DNA from: Streptomyces sp. MMG1121
GTDB taxonomy: Bacteria > Actinomycetota > Actinomycetes > Streptomycetales > Streptomycetaceae
Assembly: GCF_001280015.1 (NCBI RefSeq)
Contig: NZ_LGDV01000201.1
Coordinates: 186,001 to 250,000, forward strand
Length of the DNA: 64,000 nt
Direction: 5' to 3'
Shown here: positions 53,103 to 61,937 of the stretch, piece after piece
Numbering within the stretch: position 1 is the first letter of the stretch
Layout: every line of letters starts with the position of its first letter
The notes under the pieces: model-generated
Databases searched by the model: none
Seen by the model: only the letters and a program-made list of their open reading frames with translations
What the model was told of the DNA's origin: nothing
Program-made: the position numbers and the translations under genes

Positions 53103-53879
53103 GTGCCCAGCAAGAAGGCCCTCGTCCGCCGCCCCAGCCCCCGCCTCGCCGAAGGCCTGGTGACGCACGTCGAGCGGGAGAAGGTCGACGTGGAGCTCGC
53201 CACGGAGCAGTGGGAGGCCTACGTCGAGGCGCTGCGCACGCACGGCTGGGAGACGATCGAGGTCGACCCGGAGGACGACTGCCCGGACTCGGTGTTCGTC
53301 GAGGACACCGTCGTCATGTACAAGAACGTGGCCTTGATCACCCGGCCCGGCGCCGAGTCCCGGCGTATCGAGACCGTCGGGGTCGAGGAGGCGGTGGCCC
53401 GCCTCGGCTGCTCGGTGAACTGGATCTGGGAGCCGGGCACGCTGGACGGCGGCGACGTCCTGAAGGTCGGCGACACCGTCTACGTCGGCCGGGGCGGGCG
53501 GACCAACGCGGCCGGTGTACAGCAGTTGCGGGCCGCCTTCGAGCCGCTCGGCGCCCGCGTGGTGGCCGTCCCGGTGACGCGGGTGCTGCACCTGAAGTCG
53601 GCGGTGACGGCGCTGCCCGACGGCACGGTGATCGGGCACATACCGAAGCTGGACCGGCCCTCGCTCTTCCCGGGCTTCCTGTCGGTTCCGGAGGAGTCCG
53701 GCTCGCACGTGGTGCTGCTCGGCGGCCACAAGCTGCTGATGGCGGCGAGCGCCCCGAAGACGGCGGAGCTGCTGACCGATCTCGGCCACGACGTGGTCAC
53801 GGTGGACATCAGCGAGTTCGAGAAGCTGGAAGGCTGTGTGACCTGCCTCTCGGTACGCCTGCGGGACCTGTACGCCTGA
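53103..53879 (+). CDS. ddaH: Dimethylarginine dimethylaminohydrolase
   Basis: 258 aa, GTG start with GAAAGG 6 nt upstream. Amidinotransferase-fold hydrolase converting dimethylarginine to citrulline and dimethylamine. Catalytic residues: FVEDTVV region, GTLDGGDVL, His163 in VLHLKSAVT and Cys248 in EGCVTCLSV. Length is typical of DDAH. No arginine-metabolism genes adjoin, so it probably acts alone in salvage of methylated arginine. Confidence 0.93.
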   Translation: MPSKKALVRRPSPRLAEGLVTHVEREKVDVELATEQWEAYVEALRTHGWETIEVDPEDDCPDSVFVEDTVVMYKNVALITRPGAESRRIETVGVEEAVARLGCSVNWIWEPGTLDGGDVLKVGDTVYVGRGGRTNAAGVQQLRAAFEPLGARVVAVPVTRVLHLKSAVTALPDGTVIGHIPKLDRPSLFPGFLSVPEESGSHVVLLGGHKLLMAASAPKTAELLTDLGHDVVTVDISEFEKLEGCVTCLSVRLRDLYA

Positions 53880-54015
53880 TCGGGTGATTCCGGCACCCCT
53901 ACGGCCCCGCGACCTGGACGCCCCGGGGCCGTTTCGCCTGCCCGCGAAACCCGTGCAGGGTGCATCGAAAACCCGTGCCAGGGGTGCTGATCAGCGATCT
54001 TTACAGCGAACTTAA

Positions 54016-54060
54016 CCTACGGCTTCGTAACCTACGGATTCGTAGCCTACGATCTCGTAG
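54016..54060 (+). promoter_or_regulatory. Three tandem 15-bp dyad operators before the desaturase gene
   Basis: CCTACGGCTTCGTAA, CCTACGGATTCGTAG and CCTACGATCTCGTAG are exactly adjacent (54016-54030, 54031-54045, 54046-54060). Each contains a CTACG-N4-CGTAG dyad (the first with one mismatch). A TAGGTT -10-like box overlaps the end of the third (54058-54063). Typical of TetR-type repressor sites; here tripled on successive helical faces about 1.4 turns apart. Confidence 0.85.
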
Positions 54061-54128
54061 GTTTCCGGCCCCGCTCGCCGGACCGTCCCCTTCTCTCCAC
54101 TCTCGCCCGGCGTCCCCCTGGAGTTCCC

Positions 54129-55103
54129 GTGACGATCACCTCCCCTCACCTCGGCAGCCCGTCCGCCTGGACCGACGCGCGGCTGCTGTACGCGCTGGAG
54201 GAAGTGGTCGAGAACGAACTGAACCGGCATCTGAAGATCGCCAAGGACTGGATGCCGCACGAGTACGTGCCGTGGAGCGACGCCCGCAACTTCCCCGGCC
54301 TCTTCGAGGACGGCGAGGCCTGGGGCAAGGACCAGTCCAAGGTGACCGAGATCGGCCGGATCGCCCTCGTGGTCAACCTGCTCACCGAGGACAACCTGCC
54401 GAGCTACCACCACGAGATCGCCACGCTCTTCGGCCGCGACGGCGCCTGGGGCACCTGGGTGCACCGCTGGACGGCCGAGGAGGGCCGGCACGGCATCGTG
54501 ATGCGCGACTATCTGCTCGCCTCGCGCGCGGTGGACCCCGACAAGCTGGAACAGTTCCGCATGTCGCACATGAGCGAGGGCTTCGAGTCCGACAACGCTC
54601 ACTCGATGCTGCACTCGATCGCCTACGTCGCCTTCCAGGAGCTGGCCACCCGCATCTCGCACCGCAACACCGGACACCAGTCCGGCGACCCGGTCTGCGA
54701 CCGCATGCTGGCCCGCATCGCGACCGACGAGAACCTGCACATGGTCTTCTACCGCAACCTGCTGAAGGCCGCCTTCGAACTCGCTCCCGACCTGACCATG
54801 CAGGCGGTCCGGGACGTCGTGGTCAACTTCCGGATGCCCGGCCACGGCATCCCCGGCTTCGAGCGGGCCGCCGCGCAGATGGCCATCGGCGAGGTCTACA
54901 ACCTGCGCATCCACCACGACGACGTCCTGCAGCCCGTGCTGCGCTTCCTGAAGGTCCTGGAGATCGACGGCCTCGGCCCCGAGGGCCGCCAGGCGCAGGA
55001 GGAACTCGGCCTGTTCATGGGCGGGCTGAACGACGAGGCCACGAAGTTCGACGAGAAGCTGGCCGCGCGCAAGGCCAGGATGGCGGCGCGGGCCGGGAGC
55101 TGA
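54129..55103 (+). CDS. Acyl-[acyl-carrier-protein] desaturase
   Basis: 324 aa, GTG start with CTGGAG upstream. Soluble ferritin-like di-iron desaturase (FA_desaturase_2): iron ligands in VVENELNRHL, EDNLPSYHHEI, TAEEGRHG and ATDENLH (ExxH pattern twice), as in plant stearoyl-ACP desaturase and mycobacterial DesA enzymes. It introduces a double bond in acyl-ACP, adjusting membrane fluidity; needs ferredoxin and reductase encoded elsewhere. The three upstream operators imply tight repression by a TetR-like sensor of acyl groups. Confidence 0.93.
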   Translation: MTITSPHLGSPSAWTDARLLYALEEVVENELNRHLKIAKDWMPHEYVPWSDARNFPGLFEDGEAWGKDQSKVTEIGRIALVVNLLTEDNLPSYHHEIATLFGRDGAWGTWVHRWTAEEGRHGIVMRDYLLASRAVDPDKLEQFRMSHMSEGFESDNAHSMLHSIAYVAFQELATRISHRNTGHQSGDPVCDRMLARIATDENLHMVFYRNLLKAAFELAPDLTMQAVRDVVVNFRMPGHGIPGFERAAAQMAIGEVYNLRIHHDDVLQPVLRFLKVLEIDGLGPEGRQAQEELGLFMGGLNDEATKFDEKLAARKARMAARAGS

Positions 55104-55164
55104 CCGCGGGCGGGGCGACGGTCTCCGACGGCGGGTGGGCCGCGGGAACGGGGGCCCGCCGGCG

Positions 55165-55410
55165 TCAGGAGGAGGCGCGGCGCAGGGCGAGGCGTTCCTT
55201 CTCGGAGAGCCCGCCCCAGACGCCGAAACGCTCGTCGTTCGCCAGGGCGTAGTCCAGGCAGGCCGGTCGCAGCTCGCACATGGCGCAGATGCGCTTCGCC
55301 TCGCGCACCGAGCTGCCGGGCTCGGGGAAGAAGAAGTCCGGCCCCGTCTGGGCGCACAGGGCCTGCGCCTGCCAGGTGTCGTCGGCCGGGGTGATCGTGT
55401 CGATGTGCAT
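55165..55410 (-). CDS. WhiB-like iron-sulfur transcription factor
   Basis: 81 aa. Four cluster cysteines in the Wbl pattern: C19, C42, C45 and C51 (C-x2-C-x5-C at the end), followed by the GVWGGLSEKER turn and basic tail ALRRASS. Wbl proteins bind [4Fe-4S] and the principal sigma factor domain 4. ATG at 55410 is the first good start; the open frame upstream is not protein-like. No obvious target beside it. Confidence 0.93.
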   Translation of the reverse strand: MHIDTITPADDTWQAQALCAQTGPDFFFPEPGSSVREAKRICAMCELRPACLDYALANDERFGVWGGLSEKERLALRRASS

Positions 55411-55683
55411 GGTCAGGATCGTGCCGCGCGGTGAAAAACGTTCGATCAACGCGGGCTCAACGCCGCCGCCAAGGCCTCCGGCAGCCCCGATCATGCGCCC
55501 CCGGTCCACGCGAGTGCACGGCGGCGCGCGGGGGCGTGTGCGAGAACCCGGAGAGCGCGTCCGGTCACGCAGGGTGAGGCCGGGGACCGCTGCGGCACGT
55601 CGCGGTGCTCCGGCGGCGATTGTCAGTGGGGGGTGCCAGACTCGGCAGTGCAGAGGACGGGACCCCTTTCGAGGAGTACGAAG

Positions 55684-56475
55684 ATGCTCACCACCCGTTT
55701 CGCCAACGGCGCCCCGAACTGGATCGATGTCGCCACCTCCGACATCGAAGGCGCCCGGTCCTTCTACGACGCTCTGTTCGGCTGGGAGTTCCAGTCGGCA
55801 GGACCGGACGCCGGCGGCTACGGCTTCTTCCAGCTGGGCGGGAGAACCGTGGCGGGCTGCGGGCCGAGCGGCCCCGAGCAGGCTTCGTCGGCCTGGACGG
55901 TGTACTTCCAGAGCGCGGACGCCGAGGCCACCGCGAAGTCGGTCGAACAGGCCCACGGCAGCGTGCTGTTCGGGCCTGTGGACGTGATGGGCCAGGGACA
56001 CATGGCGGTCCTCGCCGACCAGGCAGGCGCGCCGTTCGGGATCTGGCAGCCCGGACAGACCAAGGGCGTGGACGTGGCGAACGAGCCGGGCTCGCTGTGC
56101 TGGGTCGAGCTGTACACCCCGGACGTCGCGGCGGGCGCCGCCTTCTACCAGCGGGTGCTCGGCATGGAGACCTCCTCGGCGCCGTTCCCGGGCGGGACCT
56201 ACACCTGCTTCAATCCGAACGGTGCCGGCGAGGAATCGATGTTCGGCGGGATCATGCCCCTGTCCGACGCCCCCGGCAAGGCGGGCGGCGCCCCCCACTG
56301 GCTGCCGTACTTCGAGGTCGAGGACGCGGACGCCACGGCCGACAAGGCACAGCAGCTCGGCGGAGCGGTGCGCATGCCGGCGACGACGATGGCGGGCGTG
56401 GGCCGCATGGCCCAGCTCACCGACTCGCACGGCGCCCACTTCGCGGTGATCCGGAGCGCGTCGCCGCAGGGCTGA
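55684..56475 (+). CDS. VOC family (glyoxalase/bleomycin-resistance-like) protein with two modules
   Basis: 263 aa made of two repeated VOC modules: NWIDVATSDIEGARSFYDALFGW near residue 12 (in part) and CWVELYTPDVAAGAAFYQRVLGM near residue 140 (in part). Fused VOC proteins of this kind (CFP-30B type) are common in actinomycetes; substrate unknown. GAGGAG lies 8 nt before the ATG. A short gap separates it from the convergent LacI gene. Confidence 0.88.
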   Translation: MLTTRFANGAPNWIDVATSDIEGARSFYDALFGWEFQSAGPDAGGYGFFQLGGRTVAGCGPSGPEQASSAWTVYFQSADAEATAKSVEQAHGSVLFGPVDVMGQGHMAVLADQAGAPFGIWQPGQTKGVDVANEPGSLCWVELYTPDVAAGAAFYQRVLGMETSSAPFPGGTYTCFNPNGAGEESMFGGIMPLSDAPGKAGGAPHWLPYFEVEDADATADKAQQLGGAVRMPATTMAGVGRMAQLTDSHGAHFAVIRSASPQG

Positions 56476-56510
56476 GCCCCGGCCGGACGGGGCCGGACCG
56501 CCGCCCGTGG

Positions 56511-57584
56511 CTACGCGGAGGCGCGGCGGATCAGGGCCGTCGGGAGGATCACGCCGCCGGCGGGCGGCGGGTCCGCCGGGGCTCCGGCGCGGTCGCGGCC
56601 GCCGGACAGACCGCGCAGCAGCAGGCGGGCCATCAGACGGCCCATCTCCTCGATGTCCTGACGGACCGTCGTCAGCGGCGGATCGGTCTGTTCGGCGACG
56701 GGCAGCACGTCGTCGAAGCCGATCACGGCCACGTCCTCGGGCACGCGTCGGCCGCTCGCCCTCAGCACGCGCAGCGCGCCGAGCGCGGTGAGGTCGTTGG
56801 CGGCGAACACAGCGTCCACGTCCGGGCAGCGGTCGAGGAGTTCACGCATCGCCCGTTCCCCGCCGGCCGGGGTGAAGTCGCTCTCCACGACCAGCCGGGG
56901 ATCGCTCCCGCCGGGCACGTCCTCCATGACGTCCCGGTATCCGTCGAGCCGGTCCACCGCCGAGGTCTGGTCCAGGGCACCGGTGAGGTGCGCGATACGC
57001 CGGCGGCCGAGGTCCACGAGATGGCGTACGGCCGTGTGGGCTCCGCCCCTGTTGTCGCAGTCGACGTACACCACGTCCGTATGGTCGCCGGTCCGGGTGT
57101 CGTCGCCCCAGCCGGGCCGCCCGCCGAAGACGGTGGGCACGGCGGCCTCGTGGATGAGGCCGGGCAGCGGGTCGTCGAGGTGCAGGGAGAAGACGAGCGC
57201 GCCGTCGACGTGTCCGCCGGCGAGATACCGGGCCACGCGCGCGTGATCGGCACGGCCCTCGGTGAGCAGGAGCACGAGCTGGTTGTCGTGGGCGGTCAGC
57301 TCCTTGCTGATGCCACGCAGCTGGAGGGCGAAGAAGGGGTCGGCGAAGACCCGGGCCTCGGGCTCGGCGATGACGACGGCGACGGCGTCGTGGCGTCTGG
57401 TGACGAGGCTGCGCGCCGCCTGGTTGGGCACGTAGCCCAGCTCCGCCACGGCCCGCCGCACCCGCTCGGCCAGCGGCTCGCGCACCCCGTCGCCGCCGTT
57501 GACGACCCGCGACACGGTGGCCCGGGACACCCCGGCCCGCGCGGCCACGGCCTCCAGCGTGGGACGCGACACTGCCTCGGTCAC
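56511..57584 (-). CDS. LacI family transcriptional regulator
   Basis: 357 aa from the GTG at 57584, chosen because AGGAG sits 8 nt upstream; an ATG at 57599 has no ribosome site. HTH and hinge: PTLEAVAARAGVSRATVSRVVNG and YVPNQAARSLV, then a periplasmic-binding-like sugar domain (VAVVIAEPE, AVFAANDLTALGALRVL, VIGFDDV). No sugar transport or catabolic genes are adjacent, so it may act at a distance. 262 bp upstream of it show no gene. Confidence 0.9.
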   Translation of the reverse strand: MTEAVSRPTLEAVAARAGVSRATVSRVVNGGDGVREPLAERVRRAVAELGYVPNQAARSLVTRRHDAVAVVIAEPEARVFADPFFALQLRGISKELTAHDNQLVLLLTEGRADHARVARYLAGGHVDGALVFSLHLDDPLPGLIHEAAVPTVFGGRPGWGDDTRTGDHTDVVYVDCDNRGGAHTAVRHLVDLGRRRIAHLTGALDQTSAVDRLDGYRDVMEDVPGGSDPRLVVESDFTPAGGERAMRELLDRCPDVDAVFAANDLTALGALRVLRASGRRVPEDVAVIGFDDVLPVAEQTDPPLTTVRQDIEEMGRLMARLLLRGLSGGRDRAGAPADPPPAGGVILPTALIRRASA

Positions 57585-57846
57585 TTCGGGTCTCCTCATC
57601 GGCGGCTGCCGGCCAGGATAACCGCCAGGTGGCGCCCCTGTCGGTGGCACAACAACGCCTCGGCCGGGGCGGGTTGCACGGCTTCCGGGCGCCGCACGGA
57701 AGCGAGCGCGGATCGAGCCACCAGGCGAGGGCGAGATCCAGCCGGTCCAACCCGACCGGGCCGTACACGGCCGGTGGCGCGGAGGAGTGGGTGGACGGTG
57801 ATCGAGGGGTGTGGCCCGGCGACAGGGGGGCAGGACCGGGATGCCC

Positions 57847-58866
57847 TCAGGACGTCTCCTCCCGCCGGGCCCGGCTCGGCTGAACGCGTTTCGGTTCGCC
57901 GGGCATCTTCGGGTATTCCGGTGGGTACGGCAGATCGCCCAGGCCGTGGTCGTGTTCGTCGCGGCGGGCCAGTTCCAGGAGGGCGTCCAGGGAGTAGGCG
58001 TGATCGTCCATGTCGGCGTGTACGTCGCCGAGTTCGGCGAAGCGGGCCGGCATGGTGGCGAGGTCGAAGTCGCGGGGGTGGGCCGCGCCGACCTCCTCCC
58101 AGCGCAGCGGCGCCGAGACGGGGGCCTGCGGGCGGGGGCGTACCGAGTAGGCGGAGGCGATGGTGCGGTCGCGGGCCGTCTGGTTGTAGTCGAGGAAGAT
58201 ACGGCGGCCCCGCTCCTCCTTCCACCATTTGATCGTCACCTGGTCGGGCATCCGGCGTGCCATCTCCCGGCCGACCGCGATCGCGGCGCGGCGCACCTGG
58301 GTGAAGGTCCAGCGTGGCTCGATCGGGACGAAGACGTGCAGGCCACGCCCGCCGGAGGTCTTCGGCCAGCCGCGCAGTCCGCCGAACTCGTCGAGGACGG
58401 AGCGCAGCTCATGGGCGGCGCGGACCGCGTCGTCAAAGTCCGTGCCGGGCTGCGGGTCGAGGTCGATACGGAGTTCGTCGGGGTGATCGACGTGGGTGCG
58501 GCGCACCGGCCAGGGGTGGAAGGTGAGCGTGCCGTACTGGGCGGCCCACACCACGGCGGCCTCCTCGGTGGGGCACATCTCGTCGGCGCTGCGGCCGCTG
58601 GGGAAGGTGATGTGGGCGGTCGGGATCCAGTCGGGCATGCCCTTGGGGGCACGCTTCTGGTAGAACCACTCGCCGTCGACGCCGTCCGGGTAGCGCTGGA
58701 GAGTGGTGGGCCGCTCGCGCAGGGCGCGCAGGATGCCGGGGCCGACGGAGGCGTAGTACCGGGCGACGTCCAGCTTGGTGAAACCGCGCTCGGGGAAGAA
58801 GACCTTGTCCGGGCTGGACAGCCGTACGGTCCGGCCGGCCACGTCCAGTTCCACCGCATCACCCAT
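57847..58866 (-). CDS. LigD-type polymerase/primase domain protein (NHEJ)
   Basis: 339 aa stand-alone PolDom (archaeo-eukaryotic primase fold). Metal-binding Asp pair in RIDLDPQPG (D135, D137), SGGRGLHVFVPI with the conserved His, and RRIFLDYNQTARDRTIASAYS for nucleotide contact. In bacterial end joining such domains fill gaps and prefer ribonucleotides. It is divergent from an ATP-dependent ligase gene, so polymerase and ligase functions fused in LigD elsewhere are split here. No Ku gene is in the window. Confidence 0.92.
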   Translation of the reverse strand: MGDAVELDVAGRTVRLSSPDKVFFPERGFTKLDVARYYASVGPGILRALRERPTTLQRYPDGVDGEWFYQKRAPKGMPDWIPTAHITFPSGRSADEMCPTEEAAVVWAAQYGTLTFHPWPVRRTHVDHPDELRIDLDPQPGTDFDDAVRAAHELRSVLDEFGGLRGWPKTSGGRGLHVFVPIEPRWTFTQVRRAAIAVGREMARRMPDQVTIKWWKEERGRRIFLDYNQTARDRTIASAYSVRPRPQAPVSAPLRWEEVGAAHPRDFDLATMPARFAELGDVHADMDDHAYSLDALLELARRDEHDHGLGDLPYPPEYPKMPGEPKRVQPSRARREETS

Positions 58867-58950
58867 GCGGCCACGGTAGGCGCACCCCGCACAGCACGCA
58901 TACCGGGTGACAGCGGGCGTTCACCGTCGTATGCCCGCAGAATCGAACCC
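58867..58950. promoter_or_regulatory. Divergent promoter region of the polymerase and ligase genes
   Basis: 84 bp between two divergent starts. I see no clear RecA_NDp or LexA-type motif; TATGCC upstream of the ligase ATG is only a weak -10. Confidence 0.3.
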
Positions 58951-60012
58951 ATGGATCTGCCGGTGATGCCGCCCGTTAAACCCATGCTCGCCAAGTCGGT
59001 GGCGAAGATCCCGCCGGGTATGCACTACGAGGCGAAGTGGGACGGGTTCCGGGCGATCGTGTTCCGTGACGGGCCCGACGTCGAGCTGGGCAGCCGGACC
59101 GGGAAGCCGCTGACCAGGTATTTTCCCGAGCTGGTGGCGGCGCTGCGGGAGCGGGTGCCCAAGCGGTGCGTGCTCGACGGAGAGATCGTGATCGCGCGGA
59201 ACGGGCGGCTGGACTTCGACGCGCTGACCGAGCGCATCCACCCGGCGGACTCCCGGGTGCGGATGCTGGCCGAGAAGACGCCCGCCTCGTTCGTCGCCTT
59301 CGATCTGCTCGCCCTGGACCGCGACTCGCTGCTCGACGTGCCGCTCACCGACCGTCGCGCCCTGCTGGACCGGGCGCTCGCCGAGTCGACCCCGCCGGTG
59401 CATCTGGCCCCCGCGACGAGGGACATCGACGTGGCCCGGCGATGGTTCGAGCAGTTCGAGGGCGCCGGTCTGGACGGGGTCGTGGCCAAGCCGCTCACCC
59501 TGCGCTATCTCCAGGACGAGCGGGCCATGTTCAAGATCAAGCACGAGCGGACGGCCGACGTCGTCGTGGCCGGGTACCGCTTCCACAAGAGCGGCCCGGT
59601 GGTCGGCTCGCTGCTGCTCGGGCTGTACGACGACCACGGCAGGCTCCAGCACGTGGGCGTCTCGGCCGCCTTCGCCATGACGCGGCGCGCCGAACTGGTC
59701 GAGGAGCTGGCGCCGCTGCGCATGGACGACGTGACCGGGCACCCCTGGGCGGCCTGGTCGGACGAGTCCGCCCACGAGACGGCCCGGCTGCCGGGCGCGC
59801 CGAGCCGCTGGTCCGGCAAGAAGGACCTGTCCTGGGTGCCGCTCCGACCGGAGCGGGTCGCCGAGGTGGCCTACGACCACATGGAGAACGGGCAGCGTTT
59901 CCGGCACACCGCCCGCTTCCGCCGCTGGCGCCCGGACCGTACGCCGGAGAGCTGCACGTACGCGCAGTTGGAGGAGCCGGTGCGCTACGACCTGGCGGAG
60001 ATCCTCGGCTGA
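58951..60012 (+). CDS. ATP-dependent DNA ligase (LigC/LigD ligase-domain type)
   Basis: 353 aa. Nucleotidyltransferase motif I EAKWDGFRAI gives the adenylated Lys29; SRTGKPLTRYF, LDGEIVI, FDLLALD, LDGVVAKP and FKIKHERTADVVV are the following motifs, then an OB domain. It seals nicks, probably in end joining with the divergent polymerase. Start at ATG 58951 with family-like N terminus PVMPPVKPMLAKS. Single-domain size fits LigC. Confidence 0.93.
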   Translation: MDLPVMPPVKPMLAKSVAKIPPGMHYEAKWDGFRAIVFRDGPDVELGSRTGKPLTRYFPELVAALRERVPKRCVLDGEIVIARNGRLDFDALTERIHPADSRVRMLAEKTPASFVAFDLLALDRDSLLDVPLTDRRALLDRALAESTPPVHLAPATRDIDVARRWFEQFEGAGLDGVVAKPLTLRYLQDERAMFKIKHERTADVVVAGYRFHKSGPVVGSLLLGLYDDHGRLQHVGVSAAFAMTRRAELVEELAPLRMDDVTGHPWAAWSDESAHETARLPGAPSRWSGKKDLSWVPLRPERVAEVAYDHMENGQRFRHTARFRRWRPDRTPESCTYAQLEEPVRYDLAEILG

Positions 60013-60192
60013 GCGCCGCGCCGGGAAGCGATCAGCACGGCCCCGCGCCCGTTCCGGCGCTGCCCCCACCCGGGTCACACCATGCGCCCGATCGGCCCCT
60101 TGAACGCGCACGACCGTGAGTGATCGGGTATGGCCACCGTTGACCTGATGAGCACACAATCGGACAACGTGGACTGGGTGGCAACGGTGGGC

Positions 60193-61191
60193 ATGAGATA
60201 CGGAGCGCGCTCGCGGCGCGTGGTACTGACAGCGGCCGTGGTGGCCACCTCGCTGACCGTCTCCTTCACGGCGGGCTGCACGCACCGCGGCCGGGACGAC
60301 GACCGCGCCCCGCAGCACATCCCGGCACCGGCATCGCCCCTGACAAGGCCGGCGTCACCGGCGCACTCGACCGCCGGGTCACCGCTCGCCGTGAAGATCG
60401 ACAACGCGCCGGCGGCCCGCCCGCAGACCGGGCTGGCGGCGGCTGACGTGGTGTACACGGAGCCGGTGGAGGGCGGTCTGAGCCGTCTGCTGGCGGTGTA
60501 CGCGACCACGCTGCCGACGGCGGTCGGACCGGTGCGCAGCGCCCGCGAGTCCGATCTGGAGCTGCTGCGACAGTTCGAGCGGCCCGCCCTCGCCTTCTCG
60601 GGCGCCCAGCACAAGCTGCTGCCGCTGATCGGCAGGGCACCGTTGCGGGCGGAGTCACCCGGCGCGGCCCCCGCCGCCTACTACCGGGGCCTCGGCAAGG
60701 CCGCCCCGCACAACCTCTATCTGCGTCCCGCCAGGCTGCTCTCCGCCGCGCCGGGCAAGAGGGCGCTGACGACCGGCTTCGGTTACGGCCCGGCCCCGTC
60801 GTCGGGCGGCACCCGCACGGCCTCGCGCACCGTCCGCTATCCGGCCGCCCGCTTCACCTTCACCTGGTCCGCCCAGCGGAGCCGCTGGCTGGTCGCGATG
60901 GACGGCACGCCCACGGTGACGACCGACAGGGTGCCGGTGGCCCCGGCCACGGTCGTCGTGCAGTACGTCAGGATCCGTGGCTCCCGCTACCACGACGCGC
61001 TCGGCAACCACACGCCGTACACCGAGACGGTCGGCTCGGGGAGCGCGGAGGTGCTGCGCGACGGGCGGTCCTTCGCCGCCTCCTGGTCACGGCCGGTCGC
61101 GACGGGCGGTACGACGTTCACGGCACGGGACGGCAGGCCGCTGAAGTTCGCCGCCGGACAGGTGTGGGTGGTGTTCGCCCCGGCGCCGTGA
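60193..61191 (+). CDS. DUF3048 lipoprotein (YerB-like)
   Basis: 332 aa. Signal and lipobox TAGC give a lipidated Cys29 after a basic start RYGARSRRVVL. The body begins PLAVKIDNAPAARPQTGLAAADVVYTEPVEGG (in part), the DUF3048 hallmark, followed by the C-terminal domain near VVVQYVRI. Function unknown; Bacillus YerB is linked to the envelope. Earlier in-frame ATGs at 60130 and 60148 would spoil the signal peptide, so 60193 is preferred. Confidence 0.88.
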   Translation: MRYGARSRRVVLTAAVVATSLTVSFTAGCTHRGRDDDRAPQHIPAPASPLTRPASPAHSTAGSPLAVKIDNAPAARPQTGLAAADVVYTEPVEGGLSRLLAVYATTLPTAVGPVRSARESDLELLRQFERPALAFSGAQHKLLPLIGRAPLRAESPGAAPAAYYRGLGKAAPHNLYLRPARLLSAAPGKRALTTGFGYGPAPSSGGTRTASRTVRYPAARFTFTWSAQRSRWLVAMDGTPTVTTDRVPVAPATVVVQYVRIRGSRYHDALGNHTPYTETVGSGSAEVLRDGRSFAASWSRPVATGGTTFTARDGRPLKFAAGQVWVVFAPAP

Positions 61192-61227
61192 TCCTTGCAC
61201 GGACGGCTGCGTAACGGCACGGGCAAC

Positions 61228-61278
61228 GCGGACCGGCACGGGGCAGCGCGGACCGGCGCGGACCGGCGGGCGGACCGG
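61228..61278. repeat. Four GCGGACCGG direct repeats
   Basis: Copies at 61228, 61248, 61258 and 61270 between two convergent genes. Spacing is irregular. Probably slippage-derived spacer DNA. Confidence 0.7.
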
Positions 61279-61291
61279 TGCGGTCAGCGGG

Positions 61292-61756
61292 TCAGCCCTG
61301 TGCCGTCACCGGCTCCGCCGGATTGCGCAGGCCCTCCGCCGCGTCGGCCACCCGGCGGATCAGGTCGAAGAACACGGTCTGCTCCTCGGCCGACAGGGGC
61401 GCGAGGAATACCTGGTTCATCCGGGCGGTGCGCACGGTCAGCTTGCGGTGGGTGCGCAGGCCGTCGTCGGTCAGGCGGAGCAGGAAGCGCCGGCCGTCCC
61501 CCGGGTCGCGCGTCTTGGTCAGCAGCCCCCGGCGGCCGAGCCGGCTGATGACCTCGGCGATGGTCGAGCGGTCCAGGCCCACCCGCTCCCCCGCGGTCCG
61601 CTGATCGAGACCCGGCTCGGCGACGAGCGCGTTCATGACCGCGAACTGCGGTGAGGTGATCTCCTCGGAGACCATCGTGTTCCACAACAGGTAATGGGCC
61701 TGCTGGAGCCGCCGGGCCAGATGCCCGGGATGGGTGGCGAGGTCCACGGCGGCCAT
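61292..61756 (-). CDS. pcaV: MarR family regulator of protocatechuate catabolism
   Basis: 154 aa winged-helix MarR protein: ITSPQFAVMNALVAEPGLDQRTAGERVGLDRSTIAEVISRL region (HTH) and DPGDGRRFLLRLTDDG (wing). Divergent from pcaIJF, as for PcaV (SCO6704) of S. coelicolor, which represses the pca operon and is released by protocatechuate. The ATG at 61756 has GGGGAG 5 nt upstream, so I prefer it to the GTG at 61762. Identity as PcaV rests on context. Confidence 0.88.
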   Translation of the reverse strand: MAAVDLATHPGHLARRLQQAHYLLWNTMVSEEITSPQFAVMNALVAEPGLDQRTAGERVGLDRSTIAEVISRLGRRGLLTKTRDPGDGRRFLLRLTDDGLRTHRKLTVRTARMNQVFLAPLSAEEQTVFFDLIRRVADAAEGLRNPAEPVTAQG

Positions 61757-61937
61757 GCCCACTCCCCTGATCGATTAGTTGGTGTACTGAACGATACCTG
61801 GCGATGAGCCTGCGCGTCTGTCGATCGGAATGGTCATATGCAGTGGTCTTGACGACAACTGCCTCCGGTGGCAGCGTGAGGGCCACCTCGCTGAAATACT
61901 CAGTGCCCTGATTAATTGACGAAATGGGGCTTCACGG
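61757..61937. promoter_or_regulatory. pcaV-pcaI intergenic control region with candidate operator
   Basis: 181 bp, AT-rich. GTTGGTGTACTGAAC at 61778-61792 is an imperfect dyad (GTT-AAC ends, GTAC centre) of the kind bound by PcaV, just upstream of the pcaV start. TGATTAATTGAC near 61909 precedes pcaI and is another candidate. Assignments are by pattern only. Confidence 0.45.

Noticed and set aside
55605..58232. 875-codon plus-strand open frame
   Set aside because: Spans the VOC gene in another frame and the antisense of LacI and LigD genes; no motif and no ribosome site.
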